A DNA stretch of 19,704 nt from contig SFID01000030.1 in NCBI GenBank assembly GCA_004555425.1, forward strand, positions 1 through 19,704. Direction: 5' to 3'. Shown here in pieces: positions 6,492-16,612 of the stretch; the first letter of the stretch is position 1; the number at the start of each line of letters is the position of its first letter. The DNA comes from Bacteroidales bacterium (GTDB lineage: Bacteria; Bacteroidota; Bacteroidia; Bacteroidales; Bacteroidaceae). The notes under the pieces were generated by a model. It was given only the letters and a program-made list of their open reading frames with translations, made no database searches and was not told the origin of the DNA. Position numbers and translations under genes: made by a program.

Positions 6492-8057
6492 GTGCAACAA
6501 CCATCATCCAAACGATACAACAAGCGCCAGCCAGCATCCAACGCGCCCAAGACCGACGAGTATGGCCACCTGCAACCACAGGTGATTGACTTCGAGAAAG
6601 CCGTGCTGGGCGCACTGATGATAGAGAAGGATGCCTATTCGCTGGTTAGCGAAATTCTTCACCCCGAGAGTTTCTACGAGCCTCGCCATCAGCGCATATT
6701 CGCTGCTATCCGCCAACTCAACATTGAGCAAAAGCCCGTTGATATCCTCACCGTTACCGAGGAACTCAACCGACAGGGAGTGCTCGAGGACGTGGGCGGA
6801 CCTTTCTATATCACACAACTGAGCAGTATCGTCAATTCGTCTGCCCACCTGGAGTATCACGCCCGCGTCATTGCCCAAAAATATATGGCCCGCGAGCTCA
6901 TCACCTATACCAGCAACATACAGACCAAGGCGTTTGACAGCACGCAGGACGTTGACGAACTGATGCAGGAGGCCGAGGGCAAACTGTTTGAACTCTCCCA
7001 GCGCAACCTCAAAAAGGACTATACGCAGATAGATCCCGTCATCAACGAAGCCTATGCGCTCATACAGAAAGCCGCAGCGCGCGAAGATGGATTGAGCGGT
7101 ATCTCCAGCGGATTTACGGGGCTGGACAAGATAACCAGCGGTTGGCAAAACTCCGACCTGGTCATCCTGGCCGCCCGTCCCGCCATGGGTAAGACCGCCT
7201 TTGCCTTGAGCCTGGCGCGCAATATTGCCGTTGACCAGAACATCCCCGTGGCCTTCTTCTCCCTTGAAATGGCCAATGTGCAGTTGGTCAATCGTATGAT
7301 TCAGAATGTGTGCGAGATTACGGGCGACAAGATACGCCGCGGCAACCTCGAACCTTACGAATGGGGGCAGTTGGACTTCAAAATCAAGGAACTCATTGGC
7401 AAACCCCTCTACGTGGACGATACCCCCTCGCTCTCCGTCTTTGAACTGCGCACGAAGGCCCGCCGCCTGGTGCGCGAGCACGGCGTGAAGCTCATCATGA
7501 TTGACTACCTCCAGTTGATGAATGCCAGCGGCATGTCCTTCGGTAGCCGTCAGGAAGAGGTTTCGACTATCAGCCGTTCGCTCAAAGGCTTGGCCAAGGA
7601 ACTGAACATCCCCATTCTGGCCCTGAGCCAGTTGAACCGTGGTGTCGAAAACCGCGAGGGCAACGATGGCAAGCGCCCGCAACTCAGCGACCTCCGCGAA
7701 TCGGGAGCCATCGAGCAGGATGCCGACATGGTCATCTTCATCCACCGCCCCGAATACTACCATATCTATGCCGACGAGAAAGGCCGCGACCTCCGCGGGA
7801 TGGCCGAAATCATCATTGCCAAACATCGTAATGGCGCTGTGGGCAATGTGCTCCTCACCTTCAAGGGACAATATACCCGTTTCCAAAATCCCGAGGACGA
7901 TGCCAATTCCTCCAGCAGTATACCGCCTCCTACGGACAAGGACGTGCCCTATGGCGCAGAAGTCAATGGCAATATCCCGCCTATCAGCGGAGGCGACTTC
8001 CCACCATCGCCCGATATGCCGTTTGCATCTCCCACATTGGACAAGGCCGACTTCTAA
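6492..8057 (+). CDS. dnaB: Replicative DNA helicase DnaB
   Basis: 521 residues, typical for Bacteroidota DnaB. The N-terminal primase-interacting helical domain (about 28-175) begins at PQVIDFEKAVLGALM. The RecA-like ATPase follows, with Walker A ARPAMGKT (228-235), Walker B LIMIDYLQL (334-342), the LALSQLNR motif (377-384) and SGAIEQDAD (404-412). The hexamer unwinds DNA at the fork and recruits DnaG, which is also encoded in this window. No intein interrupts it. The start is GTG at 6492: the next in-frame Met (in GALMIEK, residue 43) would cut into the conserved N-terminal domain, and no upstream in-frame ATG is seen. The last 50 residues are a Pro/Ser/Gly-rich disordered tail (SSSSIPPPT and after). 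It follows a 267-bp spacer with several dyads, so it probably has its own promoter. Confidence 0.96.
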   Translation: MQQPSSKRYNKRQPASNAPKTDEYGHLQPQVIDFEKAVLGALMIEKDAYSLVSEILHPESFYEPRHQRIFAAIRQLNIEQKPVDILTVTEELNRQGVLEDVGGPFYITQLSSIVNSSAHLEYHARVIAQKYMARELITYTSNIQTKAFDSTQDVDELMQEAEGKLFELSQRNLKKDYTQIDPVINEAYALIQKAAAREDGLSGISSGFTGLDKITSGWQNSDLVILAARPAMGKTAFALSLARNIAVDQNIPVAFFSLEMANVQLVNRMIQNVCEITGDKIRRGNLEPYEWGQLDFKIKELIGKPLYVDDTPSLSVFELRTKARRLVREHGVKLIMIDYLQLMNASGMSFGSRQEEVSTISRSLKGLAKELNIPILALSQLNRGVENREGNDGKRPQLSDLRESGAIEQDADMVIFIHRPEYYHIYADEKGRDLRGMAEIIIAKHRNGAVGNVLLTFKGQYTRFQNPEDDANSSSSIPPPTDKDVPYGAEVNGNIPPISGGDFPPSPDMPFASPTLDKADF

Positions 8058-8085
8058 CAGTTTCGCAGGCAATCAGACCCTCCGA

Positions 8086-8271
8086 TATAGGTAGGTTCTA
8101 TAAATTAGCTTGTGATGAATTCTTGGCTATCGTGCCGTAGGTTGTTGTTTTTTGTGACGGGCAACGTGACCGAATGAAAAGCAAAAAGATACGGTGCGAG
8201 AGGCGAAAATTCATCCAAGCAAGATAGTAACACTACCTTCCATTGAAACTAATTTATAGAACCTACCTATA
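8086..8271. mobile_element. MITE-like palindromic element, copy 2 (186 bp), inverted relative to copy 1
   Basis: It starts TATAGGTAGGTTCTAT and ends ATAGAACCTACCTATA. Its inverse complement aligns with copy 1 (334-529) end to end, with blocks such as GCTTGGATG, ACCGTATCTTTTTG, TTTTCATTC, GTCACGT, GGCACGATAGCC and CAAGCTAATT shared. Differences are substitutions and small indels, so the copies are related but not recent. There is no ORF of its own. It fills most of the 273-bp dnaB-ruvA gap; the remainder (8272-8330) shows no clear promoter box. Confidence 0.85.
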
Positions 8272-8330
8272 CAATATTTTCGCCCCAGTCGCGTTAATAA
8301 TAAAAGACAACCTCGTTCTAGGAACCCATT

Positions 8331-8939
8331 ATGATAGAATATATCCAAGGTAAGGTAGATGACCTTCAGCCCGCACAAGCCGTTCTCGAAGCAGGCGGGG
8401 TGGGCTATCTGCTTTACATCTCTCTCAATACCTACACGGCACTTCAGGGCAAGGACAATGCTCGCCTCTATGCCTACGAAGCTATCCGTGAGGATGCGCA
8501 TCTGCTCTATGGCTTTGCCACGCGCCAGGAGCGCGACCTTTTCCTCTTGCTCATCAGCGTGAGTGGAGTGGGTGGGCAGACGGCACGCATGATTCTCAGC
8601 GCCTTCACTCCTGCCGAACTCGTTGGTGTCATTCAGAACGAAGACGCGCGCGTGCTCAAAAGCGTGAAAGGCATCGGTCCGAAAGCCGCAGCGCGCATCA
8701 TCGTGGACTTGAAGGACAAGATTGCTGCCCTGGAAATCAACGGTGTGGCCGCAGGCGACGCACAGACAGCCGAGGAGCACACCAGCCAGCAGCGCGAAGT
8801 GATTGCCGAAGCCGTTGCAGCCTTGTCCGCTCTCGGATTTTCGCCTGCGCCTTCCCAGAAAGTGGCCAAGGAAATCCTTAAGCAGGAGCCCGATGCCCCT
8901 GTGGAGCGTATCATTAAGTTAGCTCTCAAAATGTTGTAA
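8331..8939 (+). CDS. ruvA: Holliday junction branch migration protein RuvA
   Basis: 202 residues, full length. Domain I (1-64) is the OB fold starting MIEYIQGKV. Domain II has the two helix-hairpin-helix motifs SVSGVGGQTA (76-85) and SVKGIGPKAA (111-120). After an acidic linker, domain III (about 156-202, EAVAALSALGFSPAPSQKVAKE) binds RuvB. The RuvA tetramer holds the Holliday junction and loads RuvB helicase rings. The ATG gives the family's usual MI start. There is no ruvB or ruvC in the window; separation from them is normal in Bacteroidota. sprA follows after 88 bp, an arrangement I recall from other members of the phylum. Confidence 0.96.
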   Translation: MIEYIQGKVDDLQPAQAVLEAGGVGYLLYISLNTYTALQGKDNARLYAYEAIREDAHLLYGFATRQERDLFLLLISVSGVGGQTARMILSAFTPAELVGVIQNEDARVLKSVKGIGPKAAARIIVDLKDKIAALEINGVAAGDAQTAEEHTSQQREVIAEAVAALSALGFSPAPSQKVAKEILKQEPDAPVERIIKLALKML

Positions 8940-9027
8940 GGCTGGTTCGTAATGGCTGGCGTAGCTGTGAGCCCTGCCAATATTTGCACAGCACTATCCT
9001 CAAGACTAGACCTAGATAATCCCCTTT

Positions 9028-12000
9028 ATGCGACAACGCTATACCTATATAATATATATATTACTGCCACTGATTGCCATCGCTTCTGTGGCAGCAATCG
9101 TTGTCCCTGCGCGTCAGGGTGGGGGAGTGGACTATGCACAGATTACCGAGCCCGTAGCCGAAGTTGCTTCGGCTGTCAGTAAGCAATCAGTGGGTAGAAA
9201 GGTAGCAGCCGAAGCCTTAGAAATAAAAAGCGATGTGGCCGCAGAGCCTGCCGATACCATTCGCAAGCCACGCTACACCGTTCGCCCGACTACCATACAG
9301 AGTCAGGACGAGAAAGAACCCACGGCAGACTTGAAGAATCCCGAAAACCTCAAGACCGATGTATATTACGACGAGGAGACGGGTACGTATCGAATGGGAA
9401 CGAAGTTGGGCGAGAATTTCCTCGAAACGCCCTTCTATATGACGCCACAGGAATATCAAGAGTGGGCTACGAATCGTACGATGCGCCAGTTCTTCCGAAC
9501 GAAAAACAAAGAGGCGTTTGAAGCAAAGGGGAAGGAGAAATTTGATTTTACCGACATGAAATTCGACCTCGGACCAGCCAATAAGGTGTTCGGCCCAGGC
9601 GGTGTACGTATTAAGACGCAAGGTTCGGCGGAACTGAAAATCGGTGCTAACCTGCGCTTCGTGGACAATCCTTCCCTGTCCGAGCGCAACCGAAAAGTCT
9701 TCGGCTTTGATTTCGACGAGAAGGTCAATCTGAGCGTCAACGCCAAGGTGGGCGACAAGGTCAATATGGACTTCTCGTATAACTCAGAGGCTACTTTTGC
9801 CTTCGACAACCAGAACGTGAAGCTCCATTACGAAGGAAAGGATGACGAGATTATCAAACTCCTTGAGGCAGGTAACGTTTCCTTGCCCTCCAACTCCAAG
9901 CTGGTGCGCGGTGCTTCCTCCTTGTTTGGTGTGCGTGCCGATTTGCAGTTTGGAAAGCTGAAGGTGCAGACCGTCGTCTCGCAAAAGAAATCCAGCAGTC
10001 AGACCGTCAGCAGCAAGGGCGGTGTGCAGTTGACCAGTTATGAATTTTCGGCGGACCAGTACGATGAGAACCGCCACTTCTTCCTTGCGCATTATTTCCG
10101 CGATAAGTACGACGCAAACATGGAGCAGTTGCCCAATATCCTCAGCGGTATCAGTATCAACCGCATTGAGGTGTGGGTGACCAATAAGAACGGAACCACC
10201 AACAATACCCGCAATATTATTGCCTTTACAGACCTGGCCGAGCACGACCATATCAGTAGTTCGTTGTGGGGAGCAGGCGGTACTGTGAATCCTGCCAATG
10301 CCTCCAACGACTTGTATGCGCAACTGAACGCCAGCATGGCCAGTGCGCGCGACATCAACCTGAGTTCGCAGGTGCTCGAAGCCGCAGGTTTGGTGGGTGG
10401 AGAAGATTACGAGAAACTGGAGTCGGCTCGCCTGCTCAGCTCCTCGGAATACACGCTCAATAGCAGCCTAGGCTATATCTCCCTTAAATCCACCCTCCAG
10501 ACCGACCAAGTCTTGGCCGTTGCCTTTGAATATACTTTTCGCGGCGAGCGTTATCAGGTGGGAGAGTTCTCCACCGACCGTCAGGACAACACAAGCGCAC
10601 TCTTTGTCAAGGCTCTGAAGAATACGGCCAATACACCGCACATGGGCAACTGGGACCTGATGATGAAAAACGTATATGCCCTTGGCGCAACGTCTGTGCA
10701 GAAGGAAAAGTTTCGTTTGGACATCAAGTATCTGAGCGATACCACAGGTGTGTATCTGAGTTATCTCCCCGAACCAGCGTTGAAGGACCGCAAGATTCTT
10801 TCGCTCGTTGGCTTGGACCGCCTGGACAACAACAACAAGCGCAACCCCAATAGTTATTTCGACTTTGTGGAAGGCTATACCATTGATGCCTCGAGCGGCC
10901 GTGTGTACTTCCCCGTTGTCGAACCTTTCGGCTCGTATCTAGCAAAGATTATCGGCGATGATCAGGTGGCCAAGCGTTATGTGTTCCAGGAACTCTATGA
11001 CAGCACAAAGACCGTGGCCAAACAGATTGCCGAGAAGAATAAGTATCGGATTACGGGCGAATACAAGGCCACGAAGCGCGACGAAATCCAGTTGGGAGCG
11101 ATGAATATTCCCCGCGGTAGCGTTGTAGTGACGGCTGGAGGAATGACCCTGATGGAAGGTTCCGACTATAGCGTGGACTATAACTCGGGAATCGTCAAGA
11201 TTCTTAATAAGAGCATTCTGGATGCAGGAACGCCAGTTAATGTTAGTCTAGAAAGCAATACCGAATATGGCATGCAGCGCAAGACTATGTTTGGATTTAA
11301 CTGGCAGTACGACTTCTCCAAGAATTTCCAAATAGGCGGTACACTCATGCACTTGGGCGAAAAGCCCTTGACCACCAAGGTGGCGATGGGAAGCGAGCCC
11401 CTTAATAATACAATATGGGGTGTGAATCTCTCTTGGAAGAAGCAGAGCCAGTGGTTGACGAATATGCTCGACAAATTGCCGTTTGTGGAATGTACCACCC
11501 CCTCGTCCATCAATTTCACGGCCGACTTTGCCCAACTCATTGCAGGCAAGAGTAAGGGCGCACAGGGCAATGCTTCGTATATTGATGACTTCGAGAATGC
11601 CAAGAATGGCATTGACATCAGCACTCCCACAGAGTGGACTATATCAAGCGTGCCCAGCCAGTTCCCCGAATCTGCTCTGACGGGCGATGTGCGTTATGGC
11701 TACAACCGTGCGCTCTTGGCATGGTATTACATTGACCCGCTCTTCACCCGCCGTTCGTCTGCGCTCACCCCTGGCTATATCAAAAGCGACTTGACACAGT
11801 TGTCCGACCCCTATGTGCGCGAGGTGTATAAGAATGAGCTGTTCCCCAATAAGAGTATCAATTTCAAGGAATCCACCACGCTCAACGTGCTCAACTTGGC
11901 GTACTATCCCAACGAGCGTGGCCCGTACAATCTTGACCCTTCGTTGGATGCCAACGGCCACCTTAGCAATCCCCGCAAGCGTTGGGGCGGTATGATGCGC

Positions 12001-15000
12001 AAACTTGATGTGACCGATTTCGAGTCTGCCAATATCGAATACATTGAGTTCTGGATGATGGACCCTTTCATGAAGGCACGCCAAACTGGTCAGGACTTGA
12101 GCGGCGACCTTTATATCAACCTTGGTGAAATCAGCGAGGATATTCTCAAGGACGGCAAGAAGTTCTATGAGAGCGGCCTGCCCGTTGACGACGATCCCAA
12201 CCAATACACAGAAACCATTTGGGGAAGAGTGCCGACGCAGAACAGTGTGACCTACGCCTTCAACACAGCCAGCAATGCGCGCCAGAAGCAAGACGTGGGT
12301 TACAACGGATTGTCCTCGCAGGACGAGCAGACCTTCCCTGCATACCAGCAATACCTCCAGCAGATTCAAGGCATTGTGCGCCCCGAAGTCTATGACTCCA
12401 TTCTGGCATCGCCCTCAGCAGACCGCTACCACTATTTCCGTGGTACAGACTACGATGAGGCCAAGCGCAGCATCTTGGAGCGTTACAAGTATATCAACAA
12501 CCCCAACGGCAACTCCGTCGATGCCGAACACTCTCCCGAGTCGTATAGCACCGCCTACAAGACCGCGCCCGACGTGGAGGACATCAATCAGGACTATACC
12601 CTCAACGAATACGAGAAATATTTCCAGTATCGGGTGCGTATTGCTCCCGATGCTATGAACGTGGGCAGCAACTATATCGTGGATAAGCGCGAGACCAGTA
12701 TCCCCACTCGCGATGGTAATAAGCAGGAAACCACGTGGTATCTCTTCCGCATTCCTATCCGCGAATACGAAAAGCGGCAGGGAAATATCAACGACTTTAC
12801 CTCCATCCGTTTCATGCGTCTCTTCATGACGGGTTTCGAGCAGCCCCTTGTCCTGCGTTTGGCCACGTTCGACCTTGTCTATGGCGAGTGGCGCGGCTAC
12901 GAGCAGGCCCTCTATACAGGTCAGGCACCCGATGTGAGCGGAACGATTGCCGTTTCGGCTGTCAGCTTCGAAGAGAACAACGAAAAGCAGCCCGTCAACT
13001 ACGTGATTCCTCCTGGTATCAGCCGTGCGCTAGAGCCCGGACAGGAACAGGTATTGCAGAACAACGAGCAGGCATTGGCAATGACCGTTCGCAATCTCTC
13101 GCCTGGCGATGCGCGTGCTGTCTATAAAAATGTCAGCCTTGACTTGCGTCGCTACAAGCACCTGCAGATGTTTGCCCATGCCAATAGCCTCATGGGCGAG
13201 GAGGCGATTGAGGACGGACAGACTAGCCTCTTCATACGTTTGGGATCGGACTACAAGAGCAATTTCTACGAATACGAAATTCCCCTTTCCGTCACTCCAG
13301 AAGGTAAATATGCCAACAGCACTGCGGGTGCCCGCATCGTATGGCCCGAGGACAATATGCTTGACATAGACCTTGACATCCTGACGAATCTCAAGAAGAA
13401 CCGCAACGTGCAGAAGGCGCAGGGAACAATCTCCTATGCACAACTATATAGCGAATACGACCCCTCGCGTCCTGGTAACAAAGTTAGCATCATGGGTAAC
13501 CCCACCTTGGGTGAGGTGCGCACCATTATGATTGGTGTGCGCAACAATTCGCGTGCCAACAAGAGTGTGGAGGTGTGGGCCAACGAACTCCGACTGCAGC
13601 AGTTCAGCAACAAGGGCGGTTGGGCTGCACAGTCCTCTCTCAATATCCAACTCTCAGACGTGGCCACCGTCAATCTCAGTGGCCACATCGAAACCGAAGG
13701 CTTCGGTGGGCTGGAGGAGAGTGTGTCGCAGCGTCGCAACGATAATCTCTACGAATACTCCGTGACCACCAATGTAGAGGCAGGCCGCTTCCTGCCGCGT
13801 CAGATTAAACTCAAGGCGCCCATCTATTATTCTTACAGCAAGCAGCGCACGTCGCCCCGCTACAATCCATTGGATACGGATATGGAGATGAACGAGGCGC
13901 TTGATGCAATGGCTAACGAGAGCGAGCGTGATTCGCTCCGCAATATCGCCGACCGCGTCGTGGTCAACAAGAACTTTAGCGTGTCTGGCCTGCGCTTTGA
14001 CGTGGCCACGAAGCGTTTCCCCATGCCTTACGACCCTGCCAACTTCACGTTTGGCTATGCCTATAGCAGTCGCAACACCACGGGAGAGACGACAGCGTGG
14101 GAGAAGGACCAGAACTGGAAATGGAATTTCAGTTACAACTATTCCCCGAATGCGAAAGCCTTTGAGCCGTTCAAGAAGATGAAGGGCAAGAGCAAGTGGC
14201 TCAAGATTATTAAGGAATTCAACTTCAACTACCTCCCGCAGGGTCTGACGTTCAATTCTGATATCGTGCGCAATTATTACGAACTCCAGGAGCGCGATAT
14301 GGAGAACCTGGACAATCGTTCCCTGCCCCTCACTTGGAGTAGCGACTACCGTTGGCAGCGAAACTTCACCCTGCGTTGGGATTTGACGAAGAGCATTCAC
14401 GCCAGCTTTAGTTCGGGCACGAGCGCCGAAATCGAGCAACCTTATACGGCCGTCAACAAAGACCTATATCCCGACCGCTATACGGCTTGGAAGGATTCCG
14501 TGCGCACCAGTCTTCTCCACCTTGGCCGTCCCTTGACCTACCAGCAGTCGTTTGAGGCTTCGTGGCAATTACCCTTGAACAAGCTGCCCCTTTTCGATTG
14601 GCTGACCTCCGACGTGAAATATAGTTCTACTTACAACTGGGCCCGCGGTGCAGACCTTGACAACGGTACTTCGATGGGACATACCATCAATATGTCGCGC
14701 ACGGCTTCGGGCAACGTGCGCTTCAAGATGGAGACCCTCTACAATCATGTCAAGTTCTTGAGAGAGGCCAACAAACGTTTCACCAATTCATCGATGACCT
14801 CGGCCGCGGCCAAGAAGAAAGAGGAGAAGAAATTTTTCTCAAGCGAGGTACAACTCAAGGCCGACACTACCACCCTCGTGAAGCACAACCAGCGCAGCAA
14901 GAAATTGCAGGTGACTGCCATCCGCCCCGATGGCACGCGCTATCCCGTGCGCTTCCAAGTGGTTGATGCCAATAGTATTCTTATTACCACGCAAGACACG

Positions 15001-16578
15001 GCCCGCGTCAAACTGACTGTTCGCCCCAAGCGTCGCAAGGAAGACCAAGGATGGTACAAGGCTCTCCAACTGACCAGCCGCATCGCCATGATGGTGCGCA
15101 ACGTCAGCGTGTCCTATACCAATAAATATAGTCTGGCTGTGCCAGGCTTCCTCCCGCAGGTGGGCGACATCTTCGGTCAGCGCAGTGCGGGCGGCGGTAT
15201 GCAGCCTGGCTTGGATTTCGCCTTTGGATTCGTGGACGATGGTTACGTGCGCCGTGCCGTAGACCGTGGATGGCTCTTGACGAGCGACAGTATTATCACA
15301 CCAGCCACGAGCAACCGCAACGAAGACATTCAGATACGTGCTACGCTCGAACCCTTTACCGACCTCAAGTTCGACCTCAACGCCAGCCGCAATGTCAACG
15401 AGAGCCGCAGCATCCAATATATGTACGCTGGTATGCCTACCACTCGCACGGGTAGTTTCTCTATGACCACCATCAGTATCGGGACGGCGTTTGAGAAGAT
15501 AGGCTCGGCCGACAAGGGCTATCCCAGCAAGGCGTTCAACAAGTTCCGTGCCTCGCTTGCCGGCTATCAGCAGCGCATCGAAAATAAATTTGCAGATGCC
15601 ACTTATCCGCAGGGGACGGCTTTGGCTGGCCAGCCCTTCGATCCAGCCAATGGTACAGTCAATCAGTATTCAGCCAACGTGATGATACCTGCGTTCCTCA
15701 ATGCCTATACGGTTGGTGACGGCAATTCGCTTGATATCTTCCCCGCTCTGACGCGCCTCTTGCCCAACTGGAACGTGTCCTACAGCGGTCTCTCTCGTTT
15801 GCCTCGCATGAAGCGCATATTCAAGAGCTTCAATATCAACCACGGCTACAAGAGCGTTTATAGCGTTGGCTCGTACAATACTTATACCTCCTATATGGAA
15901 TATATGGATGGCTTCGGCTTTGTCAGTGATGTTGCCACGGGCAACCCGATACCCTCGGGCATGTACGACGTGTCAACCGTGAGCATCAACGAAAGCTTTG
16001 CGCCTCTGGCTGGAGTAGACATGACCTTCCATAACAACCTGACCGCAAAGGTGGAATACCGCAAGACGCGTGTGCTTACCCTCAGCATGACATCGCAGCA
16101 GATTACCGAGACGCGCAGCAACGACTTCGTCATTGGTATGGGCTACAAGATTGTTGGCCTCAACCTCTTCGGAAATCAAAAATCCATCACTGCAAAAGAG
16201 GGAGCCAAGGCTGCACGTCGTAATAAATCCGGCAAGCCCAGCCGTCCGGGAAAGCAAGACGAAGAGAACAAACCTGGTGCAAGCAAGTCGCGTTCAACAA
16301 CCAACCAGGGCTTTAGCAACGACCTCAATCTCCGTGTCGACTTCAGCCTACGCGACCAGAGCGCGCTCAATCGCGACATCCTCAGCGGACTGACCCAGGC
16401 CACCAGCGGCAACAAGGCACTCCATATCAGTTTCTCGGCCGACTATGCCCTGAGCAAGTACCTCACGCTGACAGCCTTCTACGACTATCAGTTCAACAAA
16501 CCCCTGCTCACCACCAGTTCCTATCCTACAAGAACCCAGGATTTCGGCGTTTCCTTGAAGTTCATCCTCAACAGGTAA
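9028..16578 (+). CDS. sprA: SprA/Sov, outer-membrane translocon of the type IX secretion system
   Basis: 2516 residues, within the range of SprA/Sov (about 2400-2500), among the largest beta-barrel proteins known. It forms the 36-strand channel through which T9SS cargo crosses the outer membrane, and supports gliding where present. Residues 1-30 form a signal peptide or anchor (Arg2, Arg4, then IIYILLPLIAIASVAAIVV); the cleavage site is not clear. SprA-type sequence starts about residue 170 (FGPGGVRIKTQG, FGFDFDEKVNLSVNAKVGDK, SSLFGVRADLQFGKLKVQ). The family hallmark SYIDDFE is at 850-856, followed by long alternating beta-strand segments to the end (GVSLKFILNR). Two basic stretches interrupt it: AAAKKKEEKK at 1926-1935, and a Lys/Arg-rich segment at about 2391-2420. 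Both could be loops at the barrel rim. No frameshift is seen. Other T9SS genes (gldKLMN, porV) are not in the window. Confidence 0.95.
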   Translation: MRQRYTYIIYILLPLIAIASVAAIVVPARQGGGVDYAQITEPVAEVASAVSKQSVGRKVAAEALEIKSDVAAEPADTIRKPRYTVRPTTIQSQDEKEPTADLKNPENLKTDVYYDEETGTYRMGTKLGENFLETPFYMTPQEYQEWATNRTMRQFFRTKNKEAFEAKGKEKFDFTDMKFDLGPANKVFGPGGVRIKTQGSAELKIGANLRFVDNPSLSERNRKVFGFDFDEKVNLSVNAKVGDKVNMDFSYNSEATFAFDNQNVKLHYEGKDDEIIKLLEAGNVSLPSNSKLVRGASSLFGVRADLQFGKLKVQTVVSQKKSSSQTVSSKGGVQLTSYEFSADQYDENRHFFLAHYFRDKYDANMEQLPNILSGISINRIEVWVTNKNGTTNNTRNIIAFTDLAEHDHISSSLWGAGGTVNPANASNDLYAQLNASMASARDINLSSQVLEAAGLVGGEDYEKLESARLLSSSEYTLNSSLGYISLKSTLQTDQVLAVAFEYTFRGERYQVGEFSTDRQDNTSALFVKALKNTANTPHMGNWDLMMKNVYALGATSVQKEKFRLDIKYLSDTTGVYLSYLPEPALKDRKILSLVGLDRLDNNNKRNPNSYFDFVEGYTIDASSGRVYFPVVEPFGSYLAKIIGDDQVAKRYVFQELYDSTKTVAKQIAEKNKYRITGEYKATKRDEIQLGAMNIPRGSVVVTAGGMTLMEGSDYSVDYNSGIVKILNKSILDAGTPVNVSLESNTEYGMQRKTMFGFNWQYDFSKNFQIGGTLMHLGEKPLTTKVAMGSEPLNNTIWGVNLSWKKQSQWLTNMLDKLPFVECTTPSSINFTADFAQLIAGKSKGAQGNASYIDDFENAKNGIDISTPTEWTISSVPSQFPESALTGDVRYGYNRALLAWYYIDPLFTRRSSALTPGYIKSDLTQLSDPYVREVYKNELFPNKSINFKESTTLNVLNLAYYPNERGPYNLDPSLDANGHLSNPRKRWGGMMRKLDVTDFESANIEYIEFWMMDPFMKARQTGQDLSGDLYINLGEISEDILKDGKKFYESGLPVDDDPNQYTETIWGRVPTQNSVTYAFNTASNARQKQDVGYNGLSSQDEQTFPAYQQYLQQIQGIVRPEVYDSILASPSADRYHYFRGTDYDEAKRSILERYKYINNPNGNSVDAEHSPESYSTAYKTAPDVEDINQDYTLNEYEKYFQYRVRIAPDAMNVGSNYIVDKRETSIPTRDGNKQETTWYLFRIPIREYEKRQGNINDFTSIRFMRLFMTGFEQPLVLRLATFDLVYGEWRGYEQALYTGQAPDVSGTIAVSAVSFEENNEKQPVNYVIPPGISRALEPGQEQVLQNNEQALAMTVRNLSPGDARAVYKNVSLDLRRYKHLQMFAHANSLMGEEAIEDGQTSLFIRLGSDYKSNFYEYEIPLSVTPEGKYANSTAGARIVWPEDNMLDIDLDILTNLKKNRNVQKAQGTISYAQLYSEYDPSRPGNKVSIMGNPTLGEVRTIMIGVRNNSRANKSVEVWANELRLQQFSNKGGWAAQSSLNIQLSDVATVNLSGHIETEGFGGLEESVSQRRNDNLYEYSVTTNVEAGRFLPRQIKLKAPIYYSYSKQRTSPRYNPLDTDMEMNEALDAMANESERDSLRNIADRVVVNKNFSVSGLRFDVATKRFPMPYDPANFTFGYAYSSRNTTGETTAWEKDQNWKWNFSYNYSPNAKAFEPFKKMKGKSKWLKIIKEFNFNYLPQGLTFNSDIVRNYYELQERDMENLDNRSLPLTWSSDYRWQRNFTLRWDLTKSIHASFSSGTSAEIEQPYTAVNKDLYPDRYTAWKDSVRTSLLHLGRPLTYQQSFEASWQLPLNKLPLFDWLTSDVKYSSTYNWARGADLDNGTSMGHTINMSRTASGNVRFKMETLYNHVKFLREANKRFTNSSMTSAAAKKKEEKKFFSSEVQLKADTTTLVKHNQRSKKLQVTAIRPDGTRYPVRFQVVDANSILITTQDTARVKLTVRPKRRKEDQGWYKALQLTSRIAMMVRNVSVSYTNKYSLAVPGFLPQVGDIFGQRSAGGGMQPGLDFAFGFVDDGYVRRAVDRGWLLTSDSIITPATSNRNEDIQIRATLEPFTDLKFDLNASRNVNESRSIQYMYAGMPTTRTGSFSMTTISIGTAFEKIGSADKGYPSKAFNKFRASLAGYQQRIENKFADATYPQGTALAGQPFDPANGTVNQYSANVMIPAFLNAYTVGDGNSLDIFPALTRLLPNWNVSYSGLSRLPRMKRIFKSFNINHGYKSVYSVGSYNTYTSYMEYMDGFGFVSDVATGNPIPSGMYDVSTVSINESFAPLAGVDMTFHNNLTAKVEYRKTRVLTLSMTSQQITETRSNDFVIGMGYKIVGLNLFGNQKSITAKEGAKAARRNKSGKPSRPGKQDEENKPGASKSRSTTNQGFSNDLNLRVDFSLRDQSALNRDILSGLTQATSGNKALHISFSADYALSKYLTLTAFYDYQFNKPLLTTSSYPTRTQDFGVSLKFILNR

Positions 16579-16612
16579 ACGCAGCCGTTTCGCCATCTAA
16601 CACCTACGTCCC

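Noticed and set aside
6504..8072. 522-residue open frame on the minus strand opposite dnaB
   Set aside because: Same antisense artefact; DnaB motifs on the + strand are complete and this frame has no family features.
8979..8987. TATTTGC as a -7 promoter box for sprA
   Set aside because: It lacks the two spacer bases of TAnnTTTG and has no -33 partner; sprA may be read from the ruvA promoter.
8952..9182. 76-residue + strand ORF overlapping the sprA start
   Set aside because: Out of frame with sprA, with Cys/Arg-rich random composition; the sprA frame has the signal peptide and family sequence.
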